This document shows, in pieces, positions 52,849 through 63,491 of a DNA stretch of 64,000 nt. Positions within the stretch are counted from its first letter, which is position 1; every line of letters begins with the position of its first letter. Origin of the DNA: Nymphaea colorata (taxonomy: Eukaryota; Streptophyta; Magnoliopsida; Nymphaeales; Nymphaeaceae); the NCBI RefSeq assembly GCF_008831285.2, contig NC_045149.1:22698535-22762534 (forward strand), read 5' to 3'. Under the pieces are notes generated by a model, which did no database searches, had not been told where the DNA came from, and saw nothing but the letters and a program-made list of their open reading frames with translations. A program made the translations under genes and the position numbers.

Positions 52849-55800
52849 TTCAGTCTTAAAAAAATGACTACTAAAACTTTAAGAATGGATTGAAATGACC
52901 TTAGAATGATTCAGCAATAATACATACACACATACATGCATACATATATACATATGAATAATATAAACCCAAAAAAGGTCAATCTTACTTCTGTCAGTTC
53001 AGGATCAGGCCCCCGGGCTAGCAACAAATATTCTCTTCTTGCATCATCATTTTCAGTGATACTGGCTTCAAAGTCCTCATCAAATGCCACTGTGTTCAGT
53101 ACACAAACATCACTAATAGCATATGCGATAAGAAAAAGCTACTCAGATTCCTATATTTCACGAATCTAAATGGGATCAGATGATAATTAAAAGATACAAG
53201 TTCTAATTAGAAAAAAGAATCTTAAAGTAACAACCACTCATTCAAGTCAGCCAATACACAAGATGGAAAGCCACCAAGTTGTTGAATAACAAGAAAAGTG
53301 CTCTAAGGCACACAAGACTCGCTGACACTATTATCTATTTGAGTCCATAAAATGCATAAATAAGCATAAGATACCACTGGGCTTCAAATCCTTTTTATGC
53401 AACAAGGGGAGAGGTAGCTAGCTTGGCTACCTCTGCTTGTGAACCCAAAGAAAGTAAAAAGAATAGAGACTGAGAATTACAAAAGTGAAAAGAAAGAGAA
53501 AGAAGATACACTAGAACACACACACAGATATAGCCACACAAATGCAATTTTTATAGATGGCAATGGGGCAGATAATGAGCGGAAGAAACTCAATTTTCAG
53601 GTTATCTGTCATGAAATTGGCCTCACTACACAAGAACACAAAAAAGTAGTGTTACAGTAGCCAATAGCTACCATTTGTATCATGTACTGGGTCTTGCATG
53701 AATCTCTTCCAGCTAAACATTTGCTCACAAATGCCAAATTTATGGTTCTTACATGGGTCAGAATCAAGTGACAAAGCAAGCTAAACTTAAAGAGTTTCAA
53801 GATGAAAACATAGATATCCCTTTGGGAGATTAAAACTAACGCTGCAGCCAGCTGCATAATGAACCACACTTTTAGGGATTAAAATGATTTAGAAGAGAGA
53901 TTTCAATTTTAACCAAAACCATAATTGACTTGCATTTATAGTGCGGAGAAGGTATAGTGGTATAAATTGGTACATTTGGTCAAAGTTCAGGGAATTCTTG
54001 AAATTGCACAACTATTGTGATTGGAACCAACATTTAAAAACTCACCCAGTCAACCCAGTGACTTGGGTGACTCGGCTCGGCTCTCCCCCTTAACGAGTCA
54101 ACCCACTAGGTTGACTCATTTTACTTCATTTTTCAATATTTTATTGCTGTTTATGGTTGATACATGTTAAGCTATAAGTTTAGTTTGCTACTTTATTAAA
54201 GGTACAAGTTCAGTTTGTTAAAGTCAAGCAACATTAACTAAATTGATTGAGTTTTCTTAATGTTTTTGCATTCGACATGCTAAATTGCAATAAATTATGG
54301 CAGATGAACTTAGTTGTGACTTCACTTTATGTTAGTTTAACTGTTTCTGAATCATATAAGTGAAATTAAGTCATTTTACAAACTTTTTATGTTTAAAAGA
54401 CAAGTTATATATATATATATATATTTAAAGAAAAAAGGTTAACATAACCCAGTCCAAGTGACCGAGTTGACCCACCAAGTCACGAGTCAAGAACAGCCAA
54501 GTCGAGTCCCGAGTCACTGGGTTTTAAAACATTGATTGGAACAAGAATGGAGCCTAACCCAACCCTGTGCTTTTTCCACTTGGAATCCAACTCCCTCTAC
54601 CTGCCTTCAGCAGATCCACAACTCAAGGTTTCAAATCACATCAGGAGATTACACTTTGAGATCCAAGTGTAACAAGCCTGAGTCTCAGACTTGCTCAAAA
54701 CCCTAGCTTAAACATTGCCTGAAGGAGAATATCAATTCCCATATCAACAAAAGTAGATAAAACAGACTTGAACCATAGACCTTTTTGGTGAAACAGAACA
54801 AACTAATCATTATCTATATGACTCACTGATTCAGAAGCCCATCAGGTGTCCTACCTTTAAATAAGATATTGGATAGAAATCAGTCTAATGCCATCACCTA
54901 AAAGTTCAACAAAGCAATCAAAATGAAAAGTGAAAACATTGGTGCTACAAATAGGCTATGATAAAACTGCCAACCTCTGAAGTGGGGAAAAGTTAATGCT
55001 TTTTTATGCATCTGAACAAAGAAAGGAAAAGTTAATGCTTTTTTATGCATCTGAATGAAGAAAGGAAAAGTTAATGCTTTTTATGCACCTGAAAAGGAGA
55101 AACTTAATGCATTTTTTTTTTCACAATAAGAAAGGAAAAAGAAAAAAACCAAGGACTCATACCAGAACCATAAAGCGTTAAAAGTTTCAACTCTCTCATA
55201 TAATACATGATAGCTTGAGGATACAAAAACCATAATCCAGTTAAATGCAAAGCAGCAAGACGGATGGTTCGAGGACTCTTTGCACCATCACTGAGAATTC
55301 TTTCCACAAGCTGCAAGCAAAGAGAGAATCAACAACAGGTTCAGTACAGAAGCAAAAAGATATGATGTAAAAGGTATAACAAGCATTTACAGCATAAAGA
55401 GGCAGGGTAAGGGCTAAATGAGAGAACCCTCACCAACTCAAGCTCAAATTATACAGATTGGAGTTAGTCAGAGACAATCCCAAGCTCATCATAGACAAAG
55501 AACAGACAGACAAGCACAAGTTAGTTAATGTTGTACGTGTGCATATTTGTCTAATTTATTTACAACACGGATATTACATGCAATATACTTTTATAGGATA
55601 TAATTTCCATTGTTTATTAGTTGAAAAATGTATGTATTTAACAATTTGAATTTAAGCACAAAAAGTAAAAGTCAGAAGAGAAGATACAAATACCAGTTCC
55701 AGATTATTCAACTCATTTTACACTTGAACATGGAATCCATATCATATAGGTTCTTTTCAGAGTGGAAATACTGGTGTCACCCTCAAGATAAATCAAGGGT

Positions 55801-56673
55801 GCAGATGTGTCATCAAAATAAATAAAGTACATAGATGGCATTTTCTTAACATCAAAAGCAAACTAAAATAAAATAGTACATAGACGAGAAAACAAAACAT
55901 AAAAAATTAATGAGCACATGTTTCGGTACCAAAAATATTTTCAAAATATCGAAAAAAAGCCAAAAAATAAGTGAAATTAAAAAAGAGAACTCATCACAAT
56001 ATTTTGAACATGTTATCAAAATGAAGAGATATTTTCACAAGGTTTCTGCAAAATATTTAAAAAATCATTTTTTAATATAGTTTATATTTTTTGGGTCCTT
56101 CCAACATTTTGATAACTATTTTGAATTTTTATGGACATTTTTGAAAGCAAATTAGTAGAACACCCCTAGTTTCTATGTCACACAAATACTGACTTGGGTG
56201 ATATACCTGTGCCCACATGTCCAACACACAGGAGTGGCCCTGGACATGGCATTGACAATGACAGGTGCAGTCGACACATCCAAGGGTGAGCCCATCATGC
56301 TTTGAATTGAGTGAACTTTGACCATGTTCAAAACTTTCTAGCTTTTAGATTTCTTTTTTTTATGTGTATGCATAGACAGGGCAGGAAAGGTATAAACAAT
56401 GTGAAACATTATGATTTGTGATTTGTTCTGTATTTTGTATTCCCAATAAAAACAAGAAACAACCACCTTTGAGTGATGTCAATCATTAATATACATAAAC
56501 TAGACTTGATCTCTAACGGCAATATAGTTATCATTTAAAATTTCATGTCTTTGGAGTTGTAGCTACAGAACTTAGAAGCCTTCTAAGCTATGTCACATGG
56601 GTACAGATACAGATGCCAGTATGGGGCTGGTAAGGATATGGGTGCAGAGTACCCACATGGCCATACATATATG

Positions 56674-56758
<85 letters not shown>

Positions 56759-58830
56759 AGATTTTAAGCAAAACACATTTATTCATTGTTTACATTTATA
56801 AAATACATATTATTGCAAAATGTTCCCCTACGAGCACGAGCATCATGCCACATCAACATGGATACTTCTACCTTTCAGAAGTGTTTGTGTTACATAGTTT
56901 CTAAGATTTAGCTACTTTAAACCTTACAATTTGAAATTCAAGGACCAAGCATGGAAGTACCTAAGTCTAAACGGCTATAGTGTCTCAAAATCAAGTAACA
57001 TGTTTAACTTTAAAGTTTAAACCCTTTCAAATGAAGGTTCCAGAATATTTGGCAGCCCAAATGCTAGCAGAAAATGTTCTGCTACATCCACCAACAGGAT
57101 TGCACCTGGCAGTGTTACACCCCTTTATGCCATCAAGTTTGCTTGAGCTCTTTATGCACGTACAGATATTTATGCAAATAAATGTGGCTGACCATGGGTT
57201 GGATAGAATAAACCGACAAGCCAGTCTGTGGTTGTAACTTCAACATCATATATAGATCATGCATAAGTATCTAACACAACAGAGTTCAGCATAAGGTATC
57301 AACTATGCCACTAAAGGGACAGTCTTACATATTAACCCCACTCTTAATATCAAGTTATTATCAAGTATAGAGAGGAAACAAAATTATCAAAGCCATCTAT
57401 TTTTCTATGAAAGAGCATTAGCTGGATTGTTTGAAAAACCAAGAAAAACCCCCGAAGGAATACATGACCAGCAAACATTTAAGAAAAACTATATAGCTAA
57501 TTGACTAAGGCAGCACAGCTTTGCAATCTGCTTACATTTAAATATAAAGGTAAAAACAATAATCTCAAGCAATATATGGAGTTCTATCCTTTCATGAAGA
57601 CCAGGATGCTAATTATCTATCCACACAAACAAGTATGCAATGGCAATTACATAAGGGACTAACCCACTTCAAAGGACCGGGACTGCAGTCAACAGTCTCA
57701 TGCATTGCCTGGTGACCAAATACAGATGGATGCAAGATAGAAGATAGGAGTGCGGCAATGGGTGCAAGTCTTCTTTTATTGCAATTGGCATGTGAAGTCC
57801 AAGCAGACTTCACTAGTTTCCACATCATCTGCACAAATTGGAAAAAAAAAAAGATGTCACAGGAAGCGACAGTGATCATCCATCACATGAAGGTACACAT
57901 AGAGCAGAACACCTTGTACCACACACACTACTTCGAATTGTTTATTATTGGTATTTGTTGGCAGTTCATGTTTTACACATTTCATGCTTCGTAGCATGTA
58001 GACCAGTTGATCATGCAGTTCATGTTTGTTAACAATCTAAGGTATCACCATTTAAAAAACTCCTAAGTAGCCACAGTTGATTCCACAACCTTGAGAACTA
58101 GTAGTCACTTCTGCTTCAAATGTCCAGATTCTTTCCCATGATTCTCCAAAACTGTATCTGCCATTTTGATGCCCAAAAACATCTTGCCAACCTAATCCAA
58201 AGAATATTCATAGTTGCGATGAATTTTTAGAGATTATTGAAGCTAGCATGGGTCCTATAATTCTTGAAAGGAAAATTTAACTTGTGATAAAGATGATATG
58301 GCATCATACCACTTATGAAGTAGACGACATGAACAACAAATGCATGAATATGAAGACTCCCTAGCTTTCACTCAGCAACTGCACATAGTTCTACTTTGGG
58401 AATTAGGATAAATCCTGAAAAGATGTCTTCAATGAACAAATATAAAGTTACAAAGAAGGTCTTGACTAATTTTTTGCAGTATAACAAACATTGTAGCTAT
58501 TTCACGACACCATTACATCTAATCCTACATTTAGTTTAAAACAAGTTCATTATCTGGAAAAATTTTCCAGCAGGACAAACTTAAAATAGAGATAATGGAT
58601 GAAACAGAAGGAAAAAAAACTTGCTGACTTGAAGTCTGCATTACTTGACTGAGATCATGCTAGACCTCCAAAGGGGGGAAACTGCTTAATTATGATGTCC
58701 ATGTTAAAACTTTTTAGAGAATCATGTTATTTACATACACACACACACACATATACATATCTGTTGTACATGTTTTCTAATACAAATTTGTGTGTTTACA
58801 TGCACAGTAATGTATAATATATGTATAATA

Positions 58831-58864
<34 letters not shown>

Positions 58865-61331
58865 ATACGATTTTATGTATCTTTTGACATTATTTCATTT
58901 ATCTGTATTTGCTTTTTTTAGTGTATGTTTGTTTTTTATTCTTTGAGCTATTATCTGGTCAAAGTTAGCCTTTGACCAGGCTGCATCTTTTTCCTTCCAT
59001 AAATACTTCTCTTCTCCCTTGTATATTCATTCATACGAAATACCCAAGTGATATTCAATAATATTTTATATTTTTCTACTCTTATGCCTTAATGCACATT
59101 TATTCTTGCATGAGGACACTCTTGGCTTTTGTAAGCCTTTTGTGTTAAGAGTGATATTTGGTGACATCTTCCAAGTTCTTGTGACTTATTTTGTGAGATT
59201 GAAGGAGATTTTTACGTGGTATCAGAACAGAGGTTCAATTTCTTGAAACTTTTCTTGAAATGTCTTATTGACTCTCCATGGAAGTTCATGCCCTTTATGA
59301 ATTATCAAATCCTTGTTCTTCTTCAAAGTTGTTAAGTGTAAATTTTCTCAAATGGCTGATCTCAAACAAGGAAATGATATTCATGCCAACAAGTCCAATT
59401 TTATTCCAACATACAAACTTGACAAGCACTTGGAGAGTCGGAGACACATCAAGGGGCAAGGGTTATGGGGAATCACAAGACGTACCAATAGTCAACCCAT
59501 TCTAAAACTTGTTAAAGTCAATAATAGTATTGAAAAAGCTCTTAAAGGAAATGAGTGAGCAAAAGTATCAAAAGGTTATAGATAAGTAGGAGATGAAAAA
59601 TGATAAGGTTGCATCTTGATGCTTAGTATGACTGTGCCTAAGATGGCCTCAAATTTAGTTCCCATGAAAAGGCAATAGAAGCATGGAACTATCTCACAGA
59701 CATGGCAAGAAAAAACTGTTTTGCTAATGTGTTTGCCAGAGGTAGTTCAGTTCAGTATTCATGTGTCGCTAATCGCTAAGAACTATACACCACAAACCAT
59801 ACCTATTTCATATGGGAGTTCAGCACTTCATTTCCCAATTTTACCAACCCAAGTCCATGCAACAAACAAGTGTCCCCAAGAGAGAGAGAGAGAGAGACTG
59901 TAAAAAATGACTTCAAATGATAACCAATAATCTCCTACACCAGCACCAACTCGATTTACATGAAGGAGAGAAGTTAATGAAGGACTCACCTCTGTATCCA
60001 AACCTATGCGTGATAAATTCAATAAAGGTGCTCCTGCTGAAGATTGCAACTCCATTACCAATTTAATTGATCTCAGCATAGGAAGGAAAGAACTTTCACT
60101 TGCATTTTCAAGGCTGCGGAATACATCCAGTAAATCAAACAGATATTTCATTCCAGAAACATCTCTATATGCTTACACCAAATGAGAAATTATCATGCAA
60201 ATGGGGAAGAAATTTCTGCTTACCATTCATGTGAAACAGACATAAACTCTTTTAAATACAAAGAAATACAAAGTTTTCTAATTAAGATCATAGTCATAGA
60301 TATCACGATATTCTCAAAAATATCGTGATATTAACGAAAAAAAATTAAAAAAAAACATGAAAAAGATGTGATATTTTGAAACCATGAAAATGATTTTATC
60401 ACATGTTTTTTTGTCTTTTTATGTATTTTATTTGCAAGCCAAAGTAAGGGAACTTAAACCACGAAAAGACACCCATATGTTTTTTTTTTCGATATTTTTC
60501 TCCATTTTATGCAAAGTGAAAGGCACGCAATATTTAACTTTTCTTTTAAAAATTATGTTTCGTTATTTCATTTCTTCTTCTTTTAAGTATTAGTTTATCC
60601 ATGTTCATTTAAGAGCAAAAATCTGTTGTCATTTCTATTGTGACAAAAACATTATCCTAGATAATTTTTATTTCTTATTAGTTTTGTTGGAGTGTAGAGC
60701 TTGATGCATACTTGTTCGGAAGGTTGGGGTCCGGGAGCAATAACCTGATTTTTTATACGGGCATTTATGTAATTCTTTCACTTTGAGAGTTTTGCCCTAA
60801 TCTCCTGTTTATGAAGGCGTTGTTTTAGCTTGCACTCTGTATTCTTCTGTGATAGTGAAAAACTGCTTTCTGTGGTGGCTGTGGATGTAGGAGAAGGTTG
60901 TCTCCAAACCACGTAAATCTTTGTGTCTTCTTTCTATTTCTCTTCTTCTGTTTTCCTCTTCTCTTGGTGAGTTAAGAGAGTATGAGAGAGTCACGTTCCT
61001 AAGAAGTTCCTCATTTTATTTTTACCAAAGTTTAAGATTTTTTCCATTTTTAGAAAAAAACATCCATATTCTCCTGAGGTTTTCCCCCAAAAAAAAAACA
61101 AAAACAAAACAAAACAAGTCTAGTTGAATAAACAAAGAAAAGCAAACCCCGTCATGAGGATCAATATCAAATAAAGAACTAGAACACATTAAGATTGCCT
61201 TGACTGACCTACCTATCAACGACATCAACAAGAACTCGATTAAGAGTTTCATTTGATATGCAGGGTTCCTTGTGCTCTCCACTATTAACTATGCAGTAGG
61301 GGATGAGTAGCAATGAATCCAGGCTGCACCA
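35163..61331 (-). CDS. TRM3: TARBP1/Trm3-like SpoU 2'-O-ribose methyltransferase, C-terminal 746 aa (5' part beyond window)
   Basis: The TARBP1/Trm3 family methylates the ribose of G18 in tRNA using S-adenosylmethionine. Plant members are about 1,800 aa with a long helical-repeat N-terminus. Nineteen exons in transcript order: 61331-61213, 60113-59990, 57828-57664, 55310-55163, 53089-52989, 50225-50070, 47950-47903, 47812-47705, 47553-47479, 46691-46641, 46559-46413, 46330-46200, 37160-37073, 36987-36928, 36861-36681, 36286-36141, 35977-35907, 35600-35444, 35327-35163. They total 2,241 nt, with every junction in phase and no internal stop. The SpoU domain is the last four exons: motif 1 [10 protein letters not shown], motif 2 [12 protein letters not shown] and motif 3 [18 protein letters not shown]. 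The knot-forming Asn, Arg, Gly-Glu and Ser-Leu-Asn residues are present. Upstream exons (for example [14 protein letters not shown]) match the helical region. Intron 12 (9.0 kb) holds a copia element. The first listed exon may instead begin at 61323. Confidence 0.92.
35620..35685. repeat. 33-bp perfect tandem duplication near a TRM3-like splice acceptor
   Basis: Two identical 33-bp units (35620-35652 and 35653-35685), beginning CTAAGCAATACGAGCAAATA, lie 20 bp upstream (gene sense) of the exon starting at 35600. They sit where the branch point and polypyrimidine tract would be expected, so branch-site sequence may be duplicated. Confidence 0.9.
37619..38025 (-). repeat. Complete 3' LTR (407 bp) of the copia element
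   Basis: In element sense the LTR starts TGTTAAGAAATATG, right after the polypurine tract, and ends ACTTTTCACA. It contains a long hairpin (37799-37858) and A-rich runs. The host flank on its outer side is ATCATTAC. Confidence 0.93.
37799..37858. repeat. 60-nt hairpin inside the LTR
   Basis: The outer arms CTAGCCGTTGG/CCAACGGCTAG and the inner arms AGTTCCAACAGCTCT/AGAGCTGTTGGAACT pair around a 4-nt TAAT loop, with a small bulge between them. The inner 15-bp stem is perfect. It lies in the part of the LTR that the 5' copy has lost. Confidence 0.92.
38026..38034 (-). other. Polypurine tract of the copia element
   Basis: In element sense the sequence is AAGGGGGGG, directly before the 3' LTR and four bases after the pol stop codon. 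This is the expected primer site for plus-strand DNA synthesis. Confidence 0.85.
38039..42367 (-). pseudogene. Copia gag-pol polyprotein with one in-frame stop
   Basis: A single frame of 1,442 codons is interrupted only by TAA at 38917-38915, in the reverse-transcriptase region just after the YVDD segment. Domains in order from the N-terminus: a Gag region ([19 protein letters not shown]), a CCHC zinc knuckle ([14 protein letters not shown]), an aspartic protease ([12 protein letters not shown]), and an integrase. The integrase has an HHCC zinc finger ([16 protein letters not shown]) and a DDE core (HSDVWGP, TDSGGEY, ending in [10 protein letters not shown]). Next come the reverse transcriptase ([30 protein letters not shown]) and RNase H ([19 protein letters not shown]). 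The stop splits the chain into about 1,150 and 291 codons, leaving the RT C-terminus and RNase H without translation. No other damage is visible, so the mutation is recent or could be a sequencing error. Confidence 0.93.
42525..42538 (-). other. Primer-binding site for initiator tRNA-Met
   Basis: In element sense the sequence is TGGTATCAGAGCCA, immediately downstream of the 5' LTR end. It is complementary to the 3' end of plant initiator tRNA-Met, the usual Copia primer, and fixes the LTR boundary at 42539. Confidence 0.93.
42539..42674 (-). repeat. Truncated 5' LTR (136 bp)
   Basis: This matches the inner 136 bp of the 3' LTR (37619-37754) without a visible difference, then stops at CTTTACAAAGACTG. 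The remaining 271 bp, including the TG start, are replaced by host sequence. Confidence 0.93.
42671..42830. repeat. Second copy of the 160-bp host flank of the copia insertion
   Basis: This segment appears identical to 37459-37618, the host DNA just left of the 3' LTR, including the T10 run. The shared ACTG at its start (42671-42674) belongs equally to the LTR and to the host, so the join has 4-bp microhomology. The copy ends at ATCATTAC, exactly where the LTR begins on the left. It then continues into ATCAAGCATT, apparently the uninterrupted host sequence of an empty site. Confidence 0.93.
43630..43874. mobile_element. Short inverted-repeat element (245 bp), MITE-like
   Basis: GGTTGGGCATCGGGCCAG at the left end and the complement of the right end, GGCTGGGCATCGGGCCAG, match at 17 of 18 positions. 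The interior has GGTACC/CCGG-rich palindromes at the left and an AT-rich middle. It has no coding capacity. I could not find a convincing target duplication, so the class is undetermined. It lies in intron 12 of the TRM3-like gene. Confidence 0.6.
43963..44727. mobile_element. Non-autonomous hAT-like element with CGATACG subterminal array and leader-like interior
   Basis: The ends read CAATGTTATC (left) and, complemented, CAATGTTGTC (right). An exact 8-bp target duplication CTAACAAC flanks it (43955-43962 and 44728-44735). The left subterminal region contains about ten copies of GTATCGTACGATAC-type palindromes (43974-44135), and the right end carries CGATACG/GCGATACG variants (44645-44710). 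The interior (about 44165-44365) is CT-rich, then a short open stretch ending in AAGAAG followed by GTAAGG. It resembles a captured 5' leader and first exon with its splice donor. No transposase is present. It sits in intron 12 of the TRM3-like gene. Confidence 0.8.
44736..46199. other. Remainder of TRM3-like intron 12, nothing recognised
   Basis: No exon of the gene is needed between 46200 and 37160, because the phases on the two sides match. Short ORFs at 44868-45390 have no recognisable domain. I see no repeat ends or RNA gene here. Confidence 0.5.
51270..51555. mobile_element. Probable degenerate relative of the CAATGTT elements, with CCTAGG motifs
   Basis: The right end, complemented, reads TATGTTGTTAAAAGGTCTGG, close to the CAATGTTGTAAAAGG end at 22387. 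The left side starts near TTTTTAAAGGCACACC, with the outermost bases eroded. Between them are several CACCTAGG/CCTAGGTG and CACCTGGGC/GCCCAGGTG motifs in inverted arrangement. I see no intact target duplication. It is intronic in the TRM3-like gene. Confidence 0.4.
52690..52847. repeat. Compound (CT)n/(AT)n microsatellite with an internal duplication
   Basis: Two (CT)n arrays (about 52694-52732 and 52780-52812) follow nearly identical CT-rich lead-ins containing CTTCGTCCTATTGTCCCTC. The second runs into an (AT)n array to 52846. The whole is a local tandem duplication of about 85 bp within an intron. Confidence 0.9.
54028..54534. mobile_element. Non-autonomous hAT-like element with GAGTC/GACTC subterminal array
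   Basis: The ends read CAACATTTAAAAACTC (left) and, complemented, CAATGTTTTAAAACCC (right). An exact 8-bp target duplication ATTGGAAC flanks it (54020-54027 and 54535-54542). Both ends carry repeated GACTC/GAGTC and AACCCAGTGAC motifs, and the middle is AT-rich. At 507 bp it has no coding capacity. It is intronic in the TRM3-like gene. The shared ends link it to the elements at 22387 and 43963. Confidence 0.8.
54984..55112. repeat. Tandem array of a unit of about 41 bp, three to four copies
   Basis: The phrase GGAAAAGTTAATGCTTTTTT followed by ATGCATCTGAA recurs at 54984, 55024 and 55065. A weaker copy starts near 55096. It ends about 50 bp downstream (gene sense) of the exon at 55310-55163. 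Confidence 0.85.
56676..56755. repeat. (CA)n-(TA)n compound microsatellite
   Basis: About 17 CA units are followed by CATACATA and about 18 TA units. It is intronic and has no coding role; the ORFs across it are repeat artefacts. Confidence 0.95.
58919..59575 (+). mobile_element. Fragment of a copia-type retrotransposon (primer-binding site plus decayed gag)
   Basis: TGGTATCAGAACAGAGG at 59217 resembles the copia primer-binding site. The upstream 300 bp look like an LTR end. A short frame from 59353 starts [16 protein letters not shown] and soon decays. No pol, second LTR or target duplication is visible. The orientation is opposite to the host gene. Confidence 0.4.
60300..60331. repeat. Perfect 13-bp inverted repeat with 6-nt loop
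   Basis: ATATCACGATATT and AATATCGTGATAT flank CTCAAA. It lies in an intron about 190 bp upstream (gene sense) of the exon at 60113. It could be one end of a decayed transposon or a hairpin in the pre-mRNA. No partner end was found. Confidence 0.8.
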
Positions 61332-63164
61332 CTACACACAAGAAAAAGAAAGCATTATTATACCCTACATTAAAGTTGTAAAATTCTTCCATAGGAAGAC
61401 TACCAGCCACTACCAAATTGTACGCAAACTTGATCACTAAATACAAAAAATAGTATGATTATTAACAAACTTCAAAGGTTGATGGTGGGCATAGTGATGG
61501 AGATTGTCATTAGATCAAGAGATGCCTTCAATAATATAAGGCTTGCATAAATCTTGCTATTGTACCATTGTTTCTCACTACTAGTTTTTTCGGCTCACCT
61601 AGTGATGTGGACCTGCCTAGCACAACACCTATCCCCCTTGGCTCTGCCACGCTAGGCTGGCCAGTTGCATAAAATCCAATTACATATTTCAAAATGTTGG
61701 ATCAGGTCTAAGGTCATTCCAAGCTCGAGGAATTCACCTGCTCTAAACCATTTTTCATGAAGGATCACGATATATGTCATTTTGTTCACAAATATCAAAA
61801 GGAAATATCTCATGTCTTGGTCAATATGGAACATTCTTGTTTAGTTAAAGGAAAAATGTTACGCTCAAAAGAGAACAGACCTTGGCTATGCGGTTCATGC
61901 ATATAGGGCACTGCGTGACTTCAAAAGGGAGCCATAACAATATGTTAAACGTCACATGTATGGGTCAAAAGCAACATGTATTTTCAGCTCATCTTGTGCC
62001 CATCTTGGAGAAGGCCCATGCTAACATGCATGGCATGTGCATAAAGGTGAACCAATGCCCCACTCCTTTATACATATGAAGAAATGAAAAACAAAGTCGA
62101 ACGTGGTGGGCTGGAAAAGTCCACAACTGTGGGCTGTAGAAGAAATGACAAGAAAGTCCTCATTGAAGCCTCATATTCCTAAAACAAAAAGAGAATTTTC
62201 CATTTATGTATTGGACTCAAGAAAATGGTGGAAAAGTTCACTATGGTGGGCTGGTGTGAAGGACAAGGAAGCCCTTGGGGAAGACTCGTATTCACAAGGC
62301 AAAAGAGGAACTTCCATGATACATACAAGGCTGAAAGTAAGAACAAGAAAAATCAATAATTGTAGGCCCAAAGGAAAAGATTAGAAGGCCCTCTTACATT
62401 CATCAGACACAGTCACACAAGAAGACTTTAAGTGCTCATTTTGCAATTGCATCGGGCAACAAATGAAAAGAAATAAACAACAAAGAGAAGAGAACAAAAA
62501 GCAATGGATTAAACAAATTGCAGTCTTCATGTATCATGCGCATGAAAAGAAGGATGAAATGGTTTGAGAAGAAAAACTTAGCTCTTCCTCCAATTATACA
62601 CCCCCTTCAAGAGGGATATGCACACATGAAGGAAGGATAAACAGTTCCTATTTCAAATGCACAAAACGAGGAGAGCCTACTCAAATAAGGAACAACCATA
62701 TCCGCAACAAAATTGTGACAACCTTGAAGCAAGTTCAAATTTCAAAATCTGGCCAAAAAAGATCTCGAGGAACCTAAAGATAAATCATTTTGGATTTCAT
62801 TGGTTTTGCAATGTTGTTATGGATGATGAGTGAATTTTGTTCTTGAAAGCATCGAGTCTTCTTCTCTCTTATGTGTTTGTCGTGCCAATTCCTTGGGCAA
62901 AGAGGATAATCCAGCCTCCTCATTCCAGGTTGGTGGCATCCTTCCCAAATCCCAAGCTCTCCTCCATCAATGTTTCTCTTAGGCTCCTTGGGAAGATCCA
63001 CAGCCTAGTTCATTGCATCAGTAAGGGCCTTTTGCATGAAATGGAGCAACATCTTCATATAATGAAGCTCTCCACCGGGTCTAGCAAGGACGTCTCATTT
63101 GTAAATTGTGTTCGAGCTTTAGCACTTTACACAAGGTCCAAGTGTAACAGCGCTCACTAATGTC
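61332..63164. other. 5'-most intron sequence of the TRM3-like gene in this window
   Basis: No exon is supported here. Two related phrases around GTGGGCTG with GAAAAGTCCAC/GAAAAGTTCAC at 62105 and 62230 suggest an old local duplication. ORFs at 62103-62384 and 62837-63160 have no recognisable domains. Confidence 0.45.
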
Positions 63165-63172
63165 GTTCAAAG

Positions 63173-63479
63173 CATTGCCACAAATATCGCTCTCGGGAAA
63201 ATATTGGCAAAGTTTTTATCAAGTACTTTTTGCTGAAGTTGTTTTTCCCAAGAAAAATGTTGGCAAATTGTAAAAAAATAATCAATCCTAGAACAAAAAT
63301 AAATGAGAAACTAATAAAAAAGAAAATAAATAAATAAATAAATCACAAAAAATTTGCAAGATATTCTTGTTGAGATTTCAAAAGCTTGCTAGATTTTCCA
63401 GACGTTTTCATTTTACTAGTTTTTTTTTTTTTGTAAATATCATGACATTTTTGAAAATCTCGCCATATCTGTGGCAATA
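63173..63479. mobile_element. 307-bp hAT-like MITE with exact 8-bp target duplication
   Basis: The ends read CATTGCCACAAATATCG (left) and, complemented, TATTGCCACAGATATGG (right). GTTCAAAG is duplicated exactly on both sides (63165-63172 and 63480-63487). The inside is AT-rich and non-coding. The ends differ from the CAATGTT group, so this is a separate family. Confidence 0.82.
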
Positions 63480-63491
63480 GTTCAAAGATAC

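Noticed and set aside
52475-52893. Overlapping ORFs of 112-133 codons rich in Ser-Leu-Phe
   Set aside because: They are translations of (CT)n and (TA)n repeats, open in all three frames, with no non-repeat conserved part.
62837-63160. 107-codon ORF that might be an additional gene or retroelement part
   Set aside because: No motif of gag, pol or any known family, no splice context, and compositional similarity to nearby repeat DNA.
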